From: Bacillota bacterium
GTDB taxonomy: Bacteria; Bacillota; Clostridia; Acetivibrionales; DSM-2933
Length of the DNA stretch: 6,644 nt
NCBI GenBank assembly: GCA_023441845.1
Contig: JAEZNF010000483.1
Location: 1-6,644 of the forward strand
Reading direction: 5' to 3'
How positions within the stretch are numbered: position 1 is the stretch's first letter; every line of letters begins with the position of its first letter. This document shows, piece after piece, positions 1 to 6,080 of the stretch. The notes under the pieces were generated by a model that did not search any database, was not told where the DNA came from, and saw only the letters and a program-made list of their open reading frames with translations. Position numbers and translations under genes: made by a program.

Positions 1-47
1 ATTTCTATGCTCAGGTCTTATTGTTAAATTTACTGGGGGGTATAAAT

Positions 48-740
48 GTGTATAGAATTATGAATGAAACACGTGGGATAATTTTTGATATGGACGGCGT
101 TATTATCGATTCCGCATGCCTTCATGAGGAAAGCTGGAAGCGCATTTCAATTGAGTATGGATTCCCCTGGGAAGAAAAGCTTGATTTTAGAAAGGATATT
201 ATGGGAGCCAGCAGTGTTGACTCTGCTCGAATCCTTTTTAAGCATCATGTCCAAAAATATGATTTATCTGTGATTTGTTCAAGAAAGGATGAAATATATT
301 ACGAACTGCTTAAAGAAAATGTCAATAGCCTGGCAGTTCCCGGTTTTATAAATTTCTTTAATTCTGCAGCTACATTGGACATCCCTATCGGGTTGGCTAC
401 CTCTTCCCCATTTGAAGAAGCTGAATTTGTATTAAAAAGCTTTGGAATATATCATCGGTTTAATGCAATAACCTGTATTTATAATGTCCAAAACCCTAAA
501 CCCCACCCTGAGATTTACCTTAAGACTTGTGCCGGACTTGGACTTGAACCGTCTTCTTGCATAGGCTTTGAGGATAGCATAACGGGGATTAAAGCCCTTA
601 TTAGTGCAGGAGTTAAATGCGTTGCAGTCGGAACATCATTGACATCTGAAAGATTGAAATCGGAAGGGTTGGAAGTCAGCCTCTACATTGAAAATTTTAA
701 TAAACTATCTTTGGACGTATCAAACCATGACCACCCATAA
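48..740 (+). CDS. HAD-superfamily hydrolase, beta-phosphoglucomutase-like
   Basis: Cytoplasmic HAD enzyme of subfamily IA (beta-phosphoglucomutase/phosphatase group), which acts on small sugar phosphates through an aspartyl-phosphate intermediate. With a GTG start at 48 (230 aa) all four motifs are present: DxDG with nucleophile D14 and acid/base D16, motif II T118-S119 in LATSS, the motif III lysine K151 in PKPHPEIY, and E175-D176 in GFEDS. A helical cap lies between motifs I and II. H26 fits the cap-hinge histidine of beta-phosphoglucomutase, but the phosphate-binding arginine of that enzyme's GVSRED loop appears to be Ser/Val here (GASSVDS), so a true mutase role is uncertain and a sugar phosphatase is equally possible. 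Length is normal for the family. Start choice: GTG 48 has a GGGGGG run at 35-40 with a 7-nt spacer. ATG 60 is in frame and gives the most typical N-terminus but has no close ribosome site; TTG 21 is also in frame. A terminator follows, so it is not clearly co-transcribed with the downstream genes. Confidence 0.88.
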   Translation: MYRIMNETRGIIFDMDGVIIDSACLHEESWKRISIEYGFPWEEKLDFRKDIMGASSVDSARILFKHHVQKYDLSVICSRKDEIYYELLKENVNSLAVPGFINFFNSAATLDIPIGLATSSPFEEAEFVLKSFGIYHRFNAITCIYNVQNPKPHPEIYLKTCAGLGLEPSSCIGFEDSITGIKALISAGVKCVAVGTSLTSERLKSEGLEVSLYIENFNKLSLDVSNHDHP

Positions 741-807
741 CTAACTGGTGGTTTTCCAAGCCCTATAAGATCACTTACTTGCTGAAGCCCCGGTACCAGC
801 CGTATAT

Positions 808-837
808 ATGCCCTACTGCTCTTAAGAGGGCATTTTT
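808..837 (+). terminator. Intrinsic terminator of the HAD gene
   Basis: ATGCCCT (808-814) pairs perfectly with AGGGCAT (827-833). The 12-nt loop contains a further CTCTTAAGAG palindrome, and the stem is followed by a TTTTT run (833-837). It lies 68 nt after the stop codon at 738-740 and should end the HAD transcript before the SIS/kinase operon. Confidence 0.8.
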
Positions 838-931
838 AGTCGCATCTTACTAAGTTTTTGTACACTAAATCTACTTTCTCTATTTAAAAAAACCACTCAT
901 AGCTATAAGCCTTATCTGATTCCACAATTAA
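838..931. other. AT-rich spacer, no feature recognised
   Basis: Between the HAD terminator and the start of the degenerate repeat copy I see no open frame of note, RNA gene, strong promoter or repeat. Confidence 0.5.
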
Positions 932-953
932 TTCATGGAAATAAAGTAATCAT

Positions 954-983
954 ATGTCAAAAAACAAAACCTCATATTATATT
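954..983 (+). promoter_or_regulatory. Putative promoter of the degenerate copy
   Basis: TATATT (978-983) followed by GG occupies the same place as the TATAAT of the intact copy. TGTCAA (955-960) lies 17 nt upstream. TGTCAA is a poor match to a sigma-A -35 box, so it may be a regulator half-site that replaces the -35. Its conservation in both copies is the main support. Confidence 0.4.
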
Positions 984-1048
984 GGTCAAGTAACACAATC
1001 AAAAACAGTATGAACATGGCAGTACTGAAATCTGGAGGCGGCAGATTT

Positions 1049-1189
1049 ATGTTAAGTCAGTTTGAGCTTAAAAACAAGAATATACCTGCAGCATATTATG
1101 ACAAAAAAGTATATAGCTTCTCGGATTGATAAATACCTGAATGATATCTGCAATGAGATATCAAAAATGCAAATGAGCAGTGAAAGTGT
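1049..1189 (+). pseudogene. Truncated, frameshifted 5' fragment of a SIS-protein gene
   Basis: A ribosome site GGAGG (1034-1038) precedes ATG 1049, and the frame reads MLSQFELKNKNIPAAYYDKK, nearly identical to the start of the intact SIS protein at 1500. A 2-nt deletion around 1104-1112 shifts the frame and gives a TGA stop after 26 residues. In the shifted frame the match resumes (SRIDKYLNDICNEISK) up to about 1189, then stops abruptly with no trace of the rest of the gene. Of 13 substitutions I count between the copies outside the indel area, 10 are at third positions and 9 are silent, so the two copies diverged while both coded for protein. It is a remnant of a once-functional paralogue, not a recent partial duplication. 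Expression of a 26-residue peptide is possible but unsupported. Confidence 0.8.
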
Positions 1190-1286
1190 GGAAAAACCAA
1201 GAGAGCATTTATTTCTATTGACTTTTTATTAATTATTACATGTGTCACATGACAGTATGTAACTAGTCACTATTTTCCAAATATAG
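1190..1286. other. AT-rich junction between the two repeat copies
   Basis: Homology to the SIS gene stops at about 1190 and repeat similarity begins again near 1287. The segment carries one perfect regulatory-type palindrome (1239-1254, listed separately) and a lone AGTCA at 1265-1269. There is no open frame beyond the short read-through from the pseudogene. Confidence 0.5.
1239..1254. promoter_or_regulatory. Palindromic operator candidate, TGTCA-CA-TGACA
   Basis: Two overlapping perfect inverted repeats: CATGTG-T-CACATG (1239-1251) and TGTCA-CA-TGACA (1243-1254). The second has the same half-sites and the same 2-nt spacing as 1406-1417. Related elements lie between: GTCATGAC (1286-1293) and TGTCA (1311-1315). 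A dimeric regulator site upstream of the SIS promoter is the likely meaning. The regulator family is not identifiable from the sequence. Confidence 0.5.
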
Positions 1287-1310
1287 TCATGACAATACGC
1301 AGTAACATTA

Positions 1311-1341
1311 TGTCAAATAACGGTTAAATTTATATTATAAT
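1311..1341 (+). promoter_or_regulatory. Promoter of the SIS/kinase-nucleotidyltransferase operon
   Basis: A consensus -10 box TATAAT lies at 1336-1341 within an ATATTATAATGG context conserved in the degenerate copy. No good TTGACA sits 17 nt upstream. Instead there is TGTCAA at 1311-1316 (19-nt gap, against 17 nt in the other copy), which may be an activator half-site. Transcription would start near 1348, giving a leader of about 150 nt before ATG 1500. Confidence 0.55.
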
Positions 1342-1405
1342 GGTGAAGTAAACATTTCTTTATAGCAGGTATCATTTGTATGGCACAGTAAATTAGCAAC
1401 TAAAA

Positions 1406-1417
1406 TGTCATTTGACA
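1406..1417. promoter_or_regulatory. Palindromic operator candidate, TGTCA-TT-TGACA, in the leader
   Basis: A perfect inverted repeat extending to ATGTCA-TT-TGACAT (1405-1418), with the same half-sites and spacing as 1243-1254, 163 bp upstream. It lies downstream of the predicted transcription start, inside the segment missing from the degenerate repeat copy. Position suggests roadblock or loop-type repression; it could instead act as an RNA hairpin. Confidence 0.5.
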
Positions 1418-1437
1418 TCATGAATCAAATGTTTTTT
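1409..1437 (+). terminator. Possible leader attenuator (terminator-like hairpin)
   Basis: CATTTGA (1409-1415) pairs with TCAAATG (1425-1431) across a 9-nt loop and is followed at once by TTTTTT (1432-1437). The same 3' arm can pair with AACATTT (1352-1358, with AAATGTT 1427-1433) or CATTTG (1373-1378). The 5' arm is shared with the ATGTCA/TGACAT palindrome, so the foldings exclude one another. The stem is short and AT-rich, so termination would be weak. Confidence 0.35.
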
Positions 1438-1499
1438 CTTTAACTCATGTCAAAAATGGTATCGACATGGCAGTTCTGGCGGTTGGAGGGATCAAATTT

Positions 1500-2690
1500 A
1501 TGTTGAGTCAGTTTGAGCTTAAGAATAAGGATATACCTGTAGCATATTACAACAAAAGAAAGCATACGGCTTCCCGGATTGATAAATACCTAAATGATAT
1601 CTGTAACGAGATATCAAAAATTCAAATGAGCAGTGAAAGTGTTGACATGCTCGTAAAATTACTTATGAATGCAGGTATTAAAAACAATGAAATAATGATT
1701 ATGGGTTTTGTTGGCGATATGCATATGATAAGTCATGCAAATGCTGATTTTGTCAATACCAACGGTTTAAAAACCATCTGCATGGGAATACCCGAAATGA
1801 CCGCTTTCGCTAATGATTACAAGCATCCTGCCAGTTTTTCCAATTGGCTTTTAAAAAGGGGTTTCTCAAACGGAAGTATATTGATAGGAGTACAACTGGA
1901 CAAGCCGGGCCCTTTGCTTTCTGAGGCTTTTAATTATAACCGCAAAAACAACGGCATAAATGTGCTAATTACAAGCTCTATAGGAATTTATGATAATGTT
2001 GACGTATTGATACCGGTACATAGCAATAATACTCTTGCTGCCTGCGATATAGTACAGCTTATTTTCCACTACTTGTCGGCCAATATCGCTTTTAAAACAA
2101 ATTGCTGTTATCCTGACAAGGGAGCCGGAAGCCTTAATGATTATTGCGGCTTGCTGCTTCAATCGATAAACAGTTCATCCTATTCAATTGATATTCTTAC
2201 AGACATCACCATGCTTATAGATAAAAAAATCAAAAACGGAAAATCAGTTTTTACATTCGGAAACGGCGGAAGCGCAGCTATTGCCGCATATTTTGCCGAT
2301 GGGCTTAAAGCCGCTTTAAAAGGCAATCCAAAGTATAAAAGAAATATAATCAATGCACCTTCATTTGCTTCTGATATTGTAAACTCTCTTGATAAAGGTA
2401 TGTACAAAAGTGTTTTTACCAAGGTTTTAAAAAGTCTGGGCGTCGAAGATGATGATATCCTTATTGGAATAAGTTCCAGCGGTAATTCTGAAAATATAGT
2501 CCACCCGATGATTGAGATTCCGGGCGTAAACCGGGTTGGAATCCTCGGCTTTGATAATGGCGGTGTGATTGGACAGTCCGGTATGGCACAAAATGCTTTT
2601 GTTGTTCCCGACTGCGGCGGATTCAAAAGCTATCAGAGGGCCGAGGACGGCCAGAGGATTGCCTTAAGTTCCATTCTAAGCTCTCTTTAA
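1500..2690 (+). CDS. Tandem double-SIS (GmhA-like) phosphosugar isomerase-family protein
   Basis: 396-residue cytoplasmic protein. The C-terminal half (about 240-396) is a SIS domain like GmhA (sedoheptulose-7-phosphate isomerase): phosphosugar loops GNGGSA (254-259) and SSSGNS (325-330), then GFDNGG and a VVPDCGG strand. The N-terminal half (about 50-195) aligns with the same fold, including TAFANDY near 101-107 and ILIGV before the second loop, but the loops read GFVGDM (69-74) and VQLDKP (131-136), so it should not bind the phosphate normally. GmhA works as an oligomer with sites at subunit interfaces, so a fused active/inactive pair is plausible. The GmhA C-terminal catalytic histidine appears replaced (AEDGQR), so the reaction is uncertain. 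Start: ATG 1500 has GGAGGG at 1485-1490 with a 9-nt spacer, and conservation with the pseudogene rises from this point. ATG 1467 is in frame (407 aa) but has no ribosome site. Probably co-transcribed with the gene 34 nt downstream. Confidence 0.85.
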   Translation: MLSQFELKNKDIPVAYYNKRKHTASRIDKYLNDICNEISKIQMSSESVDMLVKLLMNAGIKNNEIMIMGFVGDMHMISHANADFVNTNGLKTICMGIPEMTAFANDYKHPASFSNWLLKRGFSNGSILIGVQLDKPGPLLSEAFNYNRKNNGINVLITSSIGIYDNVDVLIPVHSNNTLAACDIVQLIFHYLSANIAFKTNCCYPDKGAGSLNDYCGLLLQSINSSSYSIDILTDITMLIDKKIKNGKSVFTFGNGGSAAIAAYFADGLKAALKGNPKYKRNIINAPSFASDIVNSLDKGMYKSVFTKVLKSLGVEDDDILIGISSSGNSENIVHPMIEIPGVNRVGILGFDNGGVIGQSGMAQNAFVVPDCGGFKSYQRAEDGQRIALSSILSSL

Positions 2691-2724
2691 ACCACTCCAG
2701 AATTCTTAAAAAGAGGTACTAATT

Positions 2725-5700
2725 ATGAATAGAATAGATTTTATCAGGGATAAGCTGTTAAAACTCCACAATATAGAGATAAAAGAAATATCTCAAGAAG
2801 ATTCAAATTTTAAAATACCTGCCGAATTAAGACTCAAAAACGGTTATATGCATGATATTGAGGATTCCCTTTTCGAAGGACTTGATAAGTATGAATTAAT
2901 CAATGCTGTATTGGTGCTTGAAGATATGTACAACACTTCGAAAAACAGGTATCAAAAGGTCAGGGTTGCCCTTTTTCTAAGCCGCATATACGGGTATTAC
3001 CTCCCAAACAGCGGAAAACTTTTAAGTATCGGAACAATTCCATATCCTGCGGTATATGCCATGGAAAACAGGCAGTATGACAGTGTCATCGAAATACTGT
3101 CAGGCAGGCATAAAGACAAAAGCATGATATCAGAGGCCGAAATGAAGGTTTTGGGGCTTGCATACTGGAGAAAAGCCTTCAGCATTATAGAAGAACAGGT
3201 AAAGGTATGCTTTACGGCAAGGTTTCCGGAGCTTTTTGATATTGAGTCTCTCGATGGCTACTGCCTTAAGAATCCTTATTACTTTAATGATAATGCAGAG
3301 CATGTTCAAATGCCTGTCAGAATAGAACATACGAGCTGTGTAGGCTCCGATATTTTCTATCTGGCAATGGACCGTCCTCATAAAGCAAGGTGTATAAATA
3401 TCTCGGTTGATCTCTACGACAATCAAGCCAAAACCACTAAATCCCCCATCAGCGTTATAATAAGGCCTGTAAAGGAAAACGGCATAAGGCTCACCTCGGT
3501 TGATCTTGGCGTTTCAAAGCTTATAAATGGTTTCGAGGATTTATTCAACATGCAAAATGACGACCTGGCACTTTTAAAAGCGGCGGTAATTGTATCAGGC
3601 ATAGTACCTCCGGCTTTTAAAGAAAAGAAGCATAATACTTCCCTTTCTCAATTATTAAATAAATTCATGAGCGAAAACAATTCTTGTGAAGGCTTTGAGG
3701 TTATTTCAAGAGTTACAGATATACCGCGAGGCTCCGGACTTGCTGTAAGTACCAATCTGCTTGCTGCACTTATTCTGGCCCTTATGAGATTTTCGGGCCA
3801 AATGCCGAACAGGGACAGTGAAATCTCCGATGCGGATAAAATGCAGGTGGTGGCGCGCTGTATATACGGCGAATGGCTTGGCGGAAGCGGAGGAGGCTGG
3901 CAGGATTGTGCGGGCCTTTGGGGCGGTTTTAAGCTTATAAGCGGCCAGCCTTCCGATGCTGCGTTTGAGCCTGACAGTGCAGGTTCACTCTTACCCTCGT
4001 ACGAGGAGCTTCAAATTGAAGACACTGTGGCGGAAAAGATTCTTTCATCGTTGGTGCTGGTGAATGGAGGAACCGGCCAGGATGTGGGACCTGTACTAAG
4101 GATGATAACGGAGAAGTACATTTTAAGGGATAAAGAAGCCTGGAACGCAAGAGTATCCACTGAAAACCGGTTTGATAAGATATTTGACTCACTCTTAAAA
4201 GGAGATATAAAAGAGCTTGGAAGGCTTGAGGATGAGGATTTCAAAGATCGCGCAAAAATTTCAATGCTGTCTGACAACCTCTATCACCGGAAAGTATACA
4301 AAAGACTTAAGGAGTTATTTAAAGACGATCTGTGGGGGTATGATTCAACGGGAGGAAGAGCCGGTGCAGGGGAAATTTTCATAGTAAACCCCGAGTGCCG
4401 CGAAGCTTTCGATAAAGCATTTCTTACGGTGTCAAGCGAGGTGCAGGAGGAGCTTAAAGGGCAAATGCACTTTTCCTCAGGGCCATTGATATATAAATAT
4501 GAAATCAATAAAAAAGGTGTACTGATTGAACTGTTGGAAAAAGAGCAGGCTGAGATACTAATAAACCAATGGCTTAACGAAGGAACACAAAGGAAGACAC
4601 CTATTGGTGACAGTATTCCGGAAATTGAAAAAATAAAAGAAAAATGCTACTTTAACGAGGCATTATTCAATGATCTGCAAAAAAAGTATATTGCCGGACA
4701 GATAACGATGAAAAACAATATCAGTGCCACAAAGGACAGAATTTCGCAGATTGATTTGAAAGATCCGCACGGAAATATAATGAGGCTGCCGGAAATGGAT
4801 TCTCATGAGTATGAAAGCCTCTTTAAAGAAGGAGTGGAATTATTGAAGGAACCGCTGGCTTATATTACTCTAAACGGCGGTGAAAGCACCCGTTTTGGAG
4901 TATGTACCATAAGGGGACTTAATCCTTCATTTTATGTGTCCGGCAGGTATTGTTCCATGATAGAGCTTAAGATGAGGCACCTGCACTTCTTAAGTGAAAA
5001 ATATAAATGCCCCGTATACCCAGTTTTTGTCAACAGCTTTTTTACCGATGAGTACACCATGAAGGTGCTTAAGAATAACCGGTATTACGGTTTAAACGAA
5101 AAAGATATTTTTCATTGTATTCATCAAATCAGCCACAGGGTTATTCCAAAGGTTGATGACCTTATTTATGATTTTGAGGTATTAAGAGAAAAAAGTGTAA
5201 CGGTTCATGAGGAGGAGCTTCACAAACAATACTTGGAAGCAATGGCGGCCTGGGTTAAAGATACGGGTGAAGGCAGCATTTATGCACCCGAAGGACTTAA
5301 CAAGCTTTATACTATTGTATCACCCGGACATTTTTATTCCTTTATGTCCATTGTTTCCGACTACACTCTCGGCTTTTTGCTGGAACGTGGTGTCAAAAGG
5401 CTTATTGTATCAAGTAATGACAATTTACTGTCAACCGTCGATCCTGCAATTCTTGCTTTGCATATTAAAAAAGGCTGCGGTACCACCTCTGAGGTTGTGC
5501 CAAGACTCTATGATGCCGGCGGGGCACCTGTAATCATTGACGGAAGAGTTGAAATTCTTGAGGACTTCTCTTTTCCCGATAAGGAAACATTGTGGAAAAC
5601 GCCCTTCTTTAACCCCATAACTACATGGATAGAAATTGATTCGCTTATAAAGCTTCTGGAATTAACACCGGAGGATTTGATAGATGCGGCACACGGTAAT

Positions 5701-5988
5701 GAAGAAAAACGGAGTAAGTGCAGGATGGCAGTAGATCGTCTTGCCGAAAAGCTTAATACCTATGTTGTATTAAAGCATATCTCTGAGGATATGGGTAACG
5801 GAATAACATACCGGTATCCTGTAATACAGTTTGAAAAGCTCTATGGAAATCTTATAGGACTTTTAAAACCGCTTTTCTTGGTGGTACCCAAGGTTTTAAG
5901 GCATACACAGATAAAATCGGTAGATCATATCTATCAGGTTACATCCGATAGGGCTTTGGAGGTTTTAAAACCGCAGATTATACTATAA
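2725..5988 (+). CDS. GHMP sugar kinase / UDPGP-family nucleotidyltransferase fusion
   Basis: 1087-residue cytoplasmic fusion, predicted to phosphorylate a sugar at C1 and transfer a nucleotide to it. Residues 1-195 are mostly helical and unrecognised. Residues ~196-600 are a GHMP kinase: substrate region PVRIEHTSCVGSD (197-209), ATP loop PRGSGLAVS (334-342), GGSGGGWQD (386-394) as in fucokinase and HddA-type heptokinases, and C-terminal motif GGRAGAGE (543-550). Residues ~690-1087 are a UDPGP-type transferase (UDP-glucose/UDP-HexNAc pyrophosphorylase fold): nucleotide loop NGGESTRFG (717-725), VNSF (769-772), SPGHF (866-870), SSNDNL...VD (896-906), FNPITTWIEI (962-971). Oddities: the loop has E-S where x-G is usual, and the PK lysine seems replaced by R730. 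Domain order is opposite to Bacteroides Fkp, whose pyrophosphorylase is N-terminal. Start ATG 2725 follows AAGAGG (2711-2716) by 8 nt. There is no terminator after the SIS gene, so the two likely form an operon. The sugar and nucleotide are unknown. Confidence 0.88.
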   Translation: MNRIDFIRDKLLKLHNIEIKEISQEDSNFKIPAELRLKNGYMHDIEDSLFEGLDKYELINAVLVLEDMYNTSKNRYQKVRVALFLSRIYGYYLPNSGKLLSIGTIPYPAVYAMENRQYDSVIEILSGRHKDKSMISEAEMKVLGLAYWRKAFSIIEEQVKVCFTARFPELFDIESLDGYCLKNPYYFNDNAEHVQMPVRIEHTSCVGSDIFYLAMDRPHKARCINISVDLYDNQAKTTKSPISVIIRPVKENGIRLTSVDLGVSKLINGFEDLFNMQNDDLALLKAAVIVSGIVPPAFKEKKHNTSLSQLLNKFMSENNSCEGFEVISRVTDIPRGSGLAVSTNLLAALILALMRFSGQMPNRDSEISDADKMQVVARCIYGEWLGGSGGGWQDCAGLWGGFKLISGQPSDAAFEPDSAGSLLPSYEELQIEDTVAEKILSSLVLVNGGTGQDVGPVLRMITEKYILRDKEAWNARVSTENRFDKIFDSLLKGDIKELGRLEDEDFKDRAKISMLSDNLYHRKVYKRLKELFKDDLWGYDSTGGRAGAGEIFIVNPECREAFDKAFLTVSSEVQEELKGQMHFSSGPLIYKYEINKKGVLIELLEKEQAEILINQWLNEGTQRKTPIGDSIPEIEKIKEKCYFNEALFNDLQKKYIAGQITMKNNISATKDRISQIDLKDPHGNIMRLPEMDSHEYESLFKEGVELLKEPLAYITLNGGESTRFGVCTIRGLNPSFYVSGRYCSMIELKMRHLHFLSEKYKCPVYPVFVNSFFTDEYTMKVLKNNRYYGLNEKDIFHCIHQISHRVIPKVDDLIYDFEVLREKSVTVHEEELHKQYLEAMAAWVKDTGEGSIYAPEGLNKLYTIVSPGHFYSFMSIVSDYTLGFLLERGVKRLIVSSNDNLLSTVDPAILALHIKKGCGTTSEVVPRLYDAGGAPVIIDGRVEILEDFSFPDKETLWKTPFFNPITTWIEIDSLIKLLELTPEDLIDAAHGNEEKRSKCRMAVDRLAEKLNTYVVLKHISEDMGNGITYRYPVIQFEKLYGNLIGLLKPLFLVVPKVLRHTQIKSVDHIYQVTSDRALEVLKPQIIL

Positions 5989-6009
5989 ACCTTTGTAATA
6001 AAAGTCTCG

Positions 6010-6074
6010 GGGCCATCCAGGCCATCTCGGCATTTACCGGATTTCCATTCGGTAAATGGCCCTAATTAAAGTTT
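6010..6074 (+). terminator. Probable terminator/structured 3' end of the operon
   Basis: CATTTACCG (6031-6039) pairs perfectly with CGGTAAATG (6050-6058) across a 10-nt loop. The 3' side can be extended or competed for: ATGGCCC (6056-6062) is also complementary to GGGCCAT (6010-6016), and its first six bases to GGCCAT (6020-6025). The T-tract is poor, only TTTT at 6072-6075 after an AT-rich stretch, so termination efficiency is uncertain, but position 22-74 nt after the stop fits a transcript end. Confidence 0.5.
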
Positions 6075-6080
6075 TCCGCA

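Larger units (their letters stand above)
932..1189 (+). repeat. Upstream (decayed) copy of a direct repeat covering the SIS gene promoter and 5' end
   Basis: This stretch matches 1287-1642 in three blocks. The promoter block (about 945-993 against 1301-1352) shares AGTAA, ATGTCAAA, an ATATTATA-type -10 region and GGT-AAGTAA. The block just before the start (about 995-1015 against 1446-1466) shares TCAAAA and GTAT. The coding block (1016-1189 against 1467-1642) is high identity apart from a 2-nt length difference. The downstream copy has about 94 extra bases (1353-1446) between the first two blocks. Similarity upstream of 945, around TCATG and AATA, is weaker. Identity in the coding block falls in the 85-92% range by hand count after the second ATG and about 70% before it. 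Confidence 0.85.
1287..1642 (+). repeat. Downstream (intact) copy of the direct repeat
   Basis: Partner of 932-1189. It contains the working promoter, a ~94-nt segment absent from the other copy (1353-1446), and the first ~48 codons of the intact SIS gene counted from ATG 1500. Confidence 0.8.

Noticed and set aside
1218..1246. TTGACT at 1218-1223 as the -35 of a promoter.
   Set aside because: No -10-like hexamer lies 16-18 nt downstream; that position falls in the TGTGTCACATG palindrome.
1467..1499. ATG 1467 as the start of the SIS gene, giving 11 more residues (MAVLAVGGIKF).
   Set aside because: It has no ribosome site, the GGAGGG at 1485-1490 serves ATG 1500, and similarity to the decayed copy is clearly lower in these 33 nt (10 mismatches) than after 1500.
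932..1642. The direct repeat as ends of an insertion sequence or composite element.
   Set aside because: No transposase, terminal inverted repeats or target-site duplication are visible, and the repeat is explained by homologous promoter and coding sequence.
2180..2626. 148-codon open frame on the minus strand.
   Set aside because: It is antisense to the conserved SIS domain, and its sequence shows no family motif; it is a shadow of the real gene.
5207..5533. 108-codon open frame on the plus strand in another phase.
   Set aside because: It lies wholly inside the UDPGP domain, whose motifs are in the long frame.
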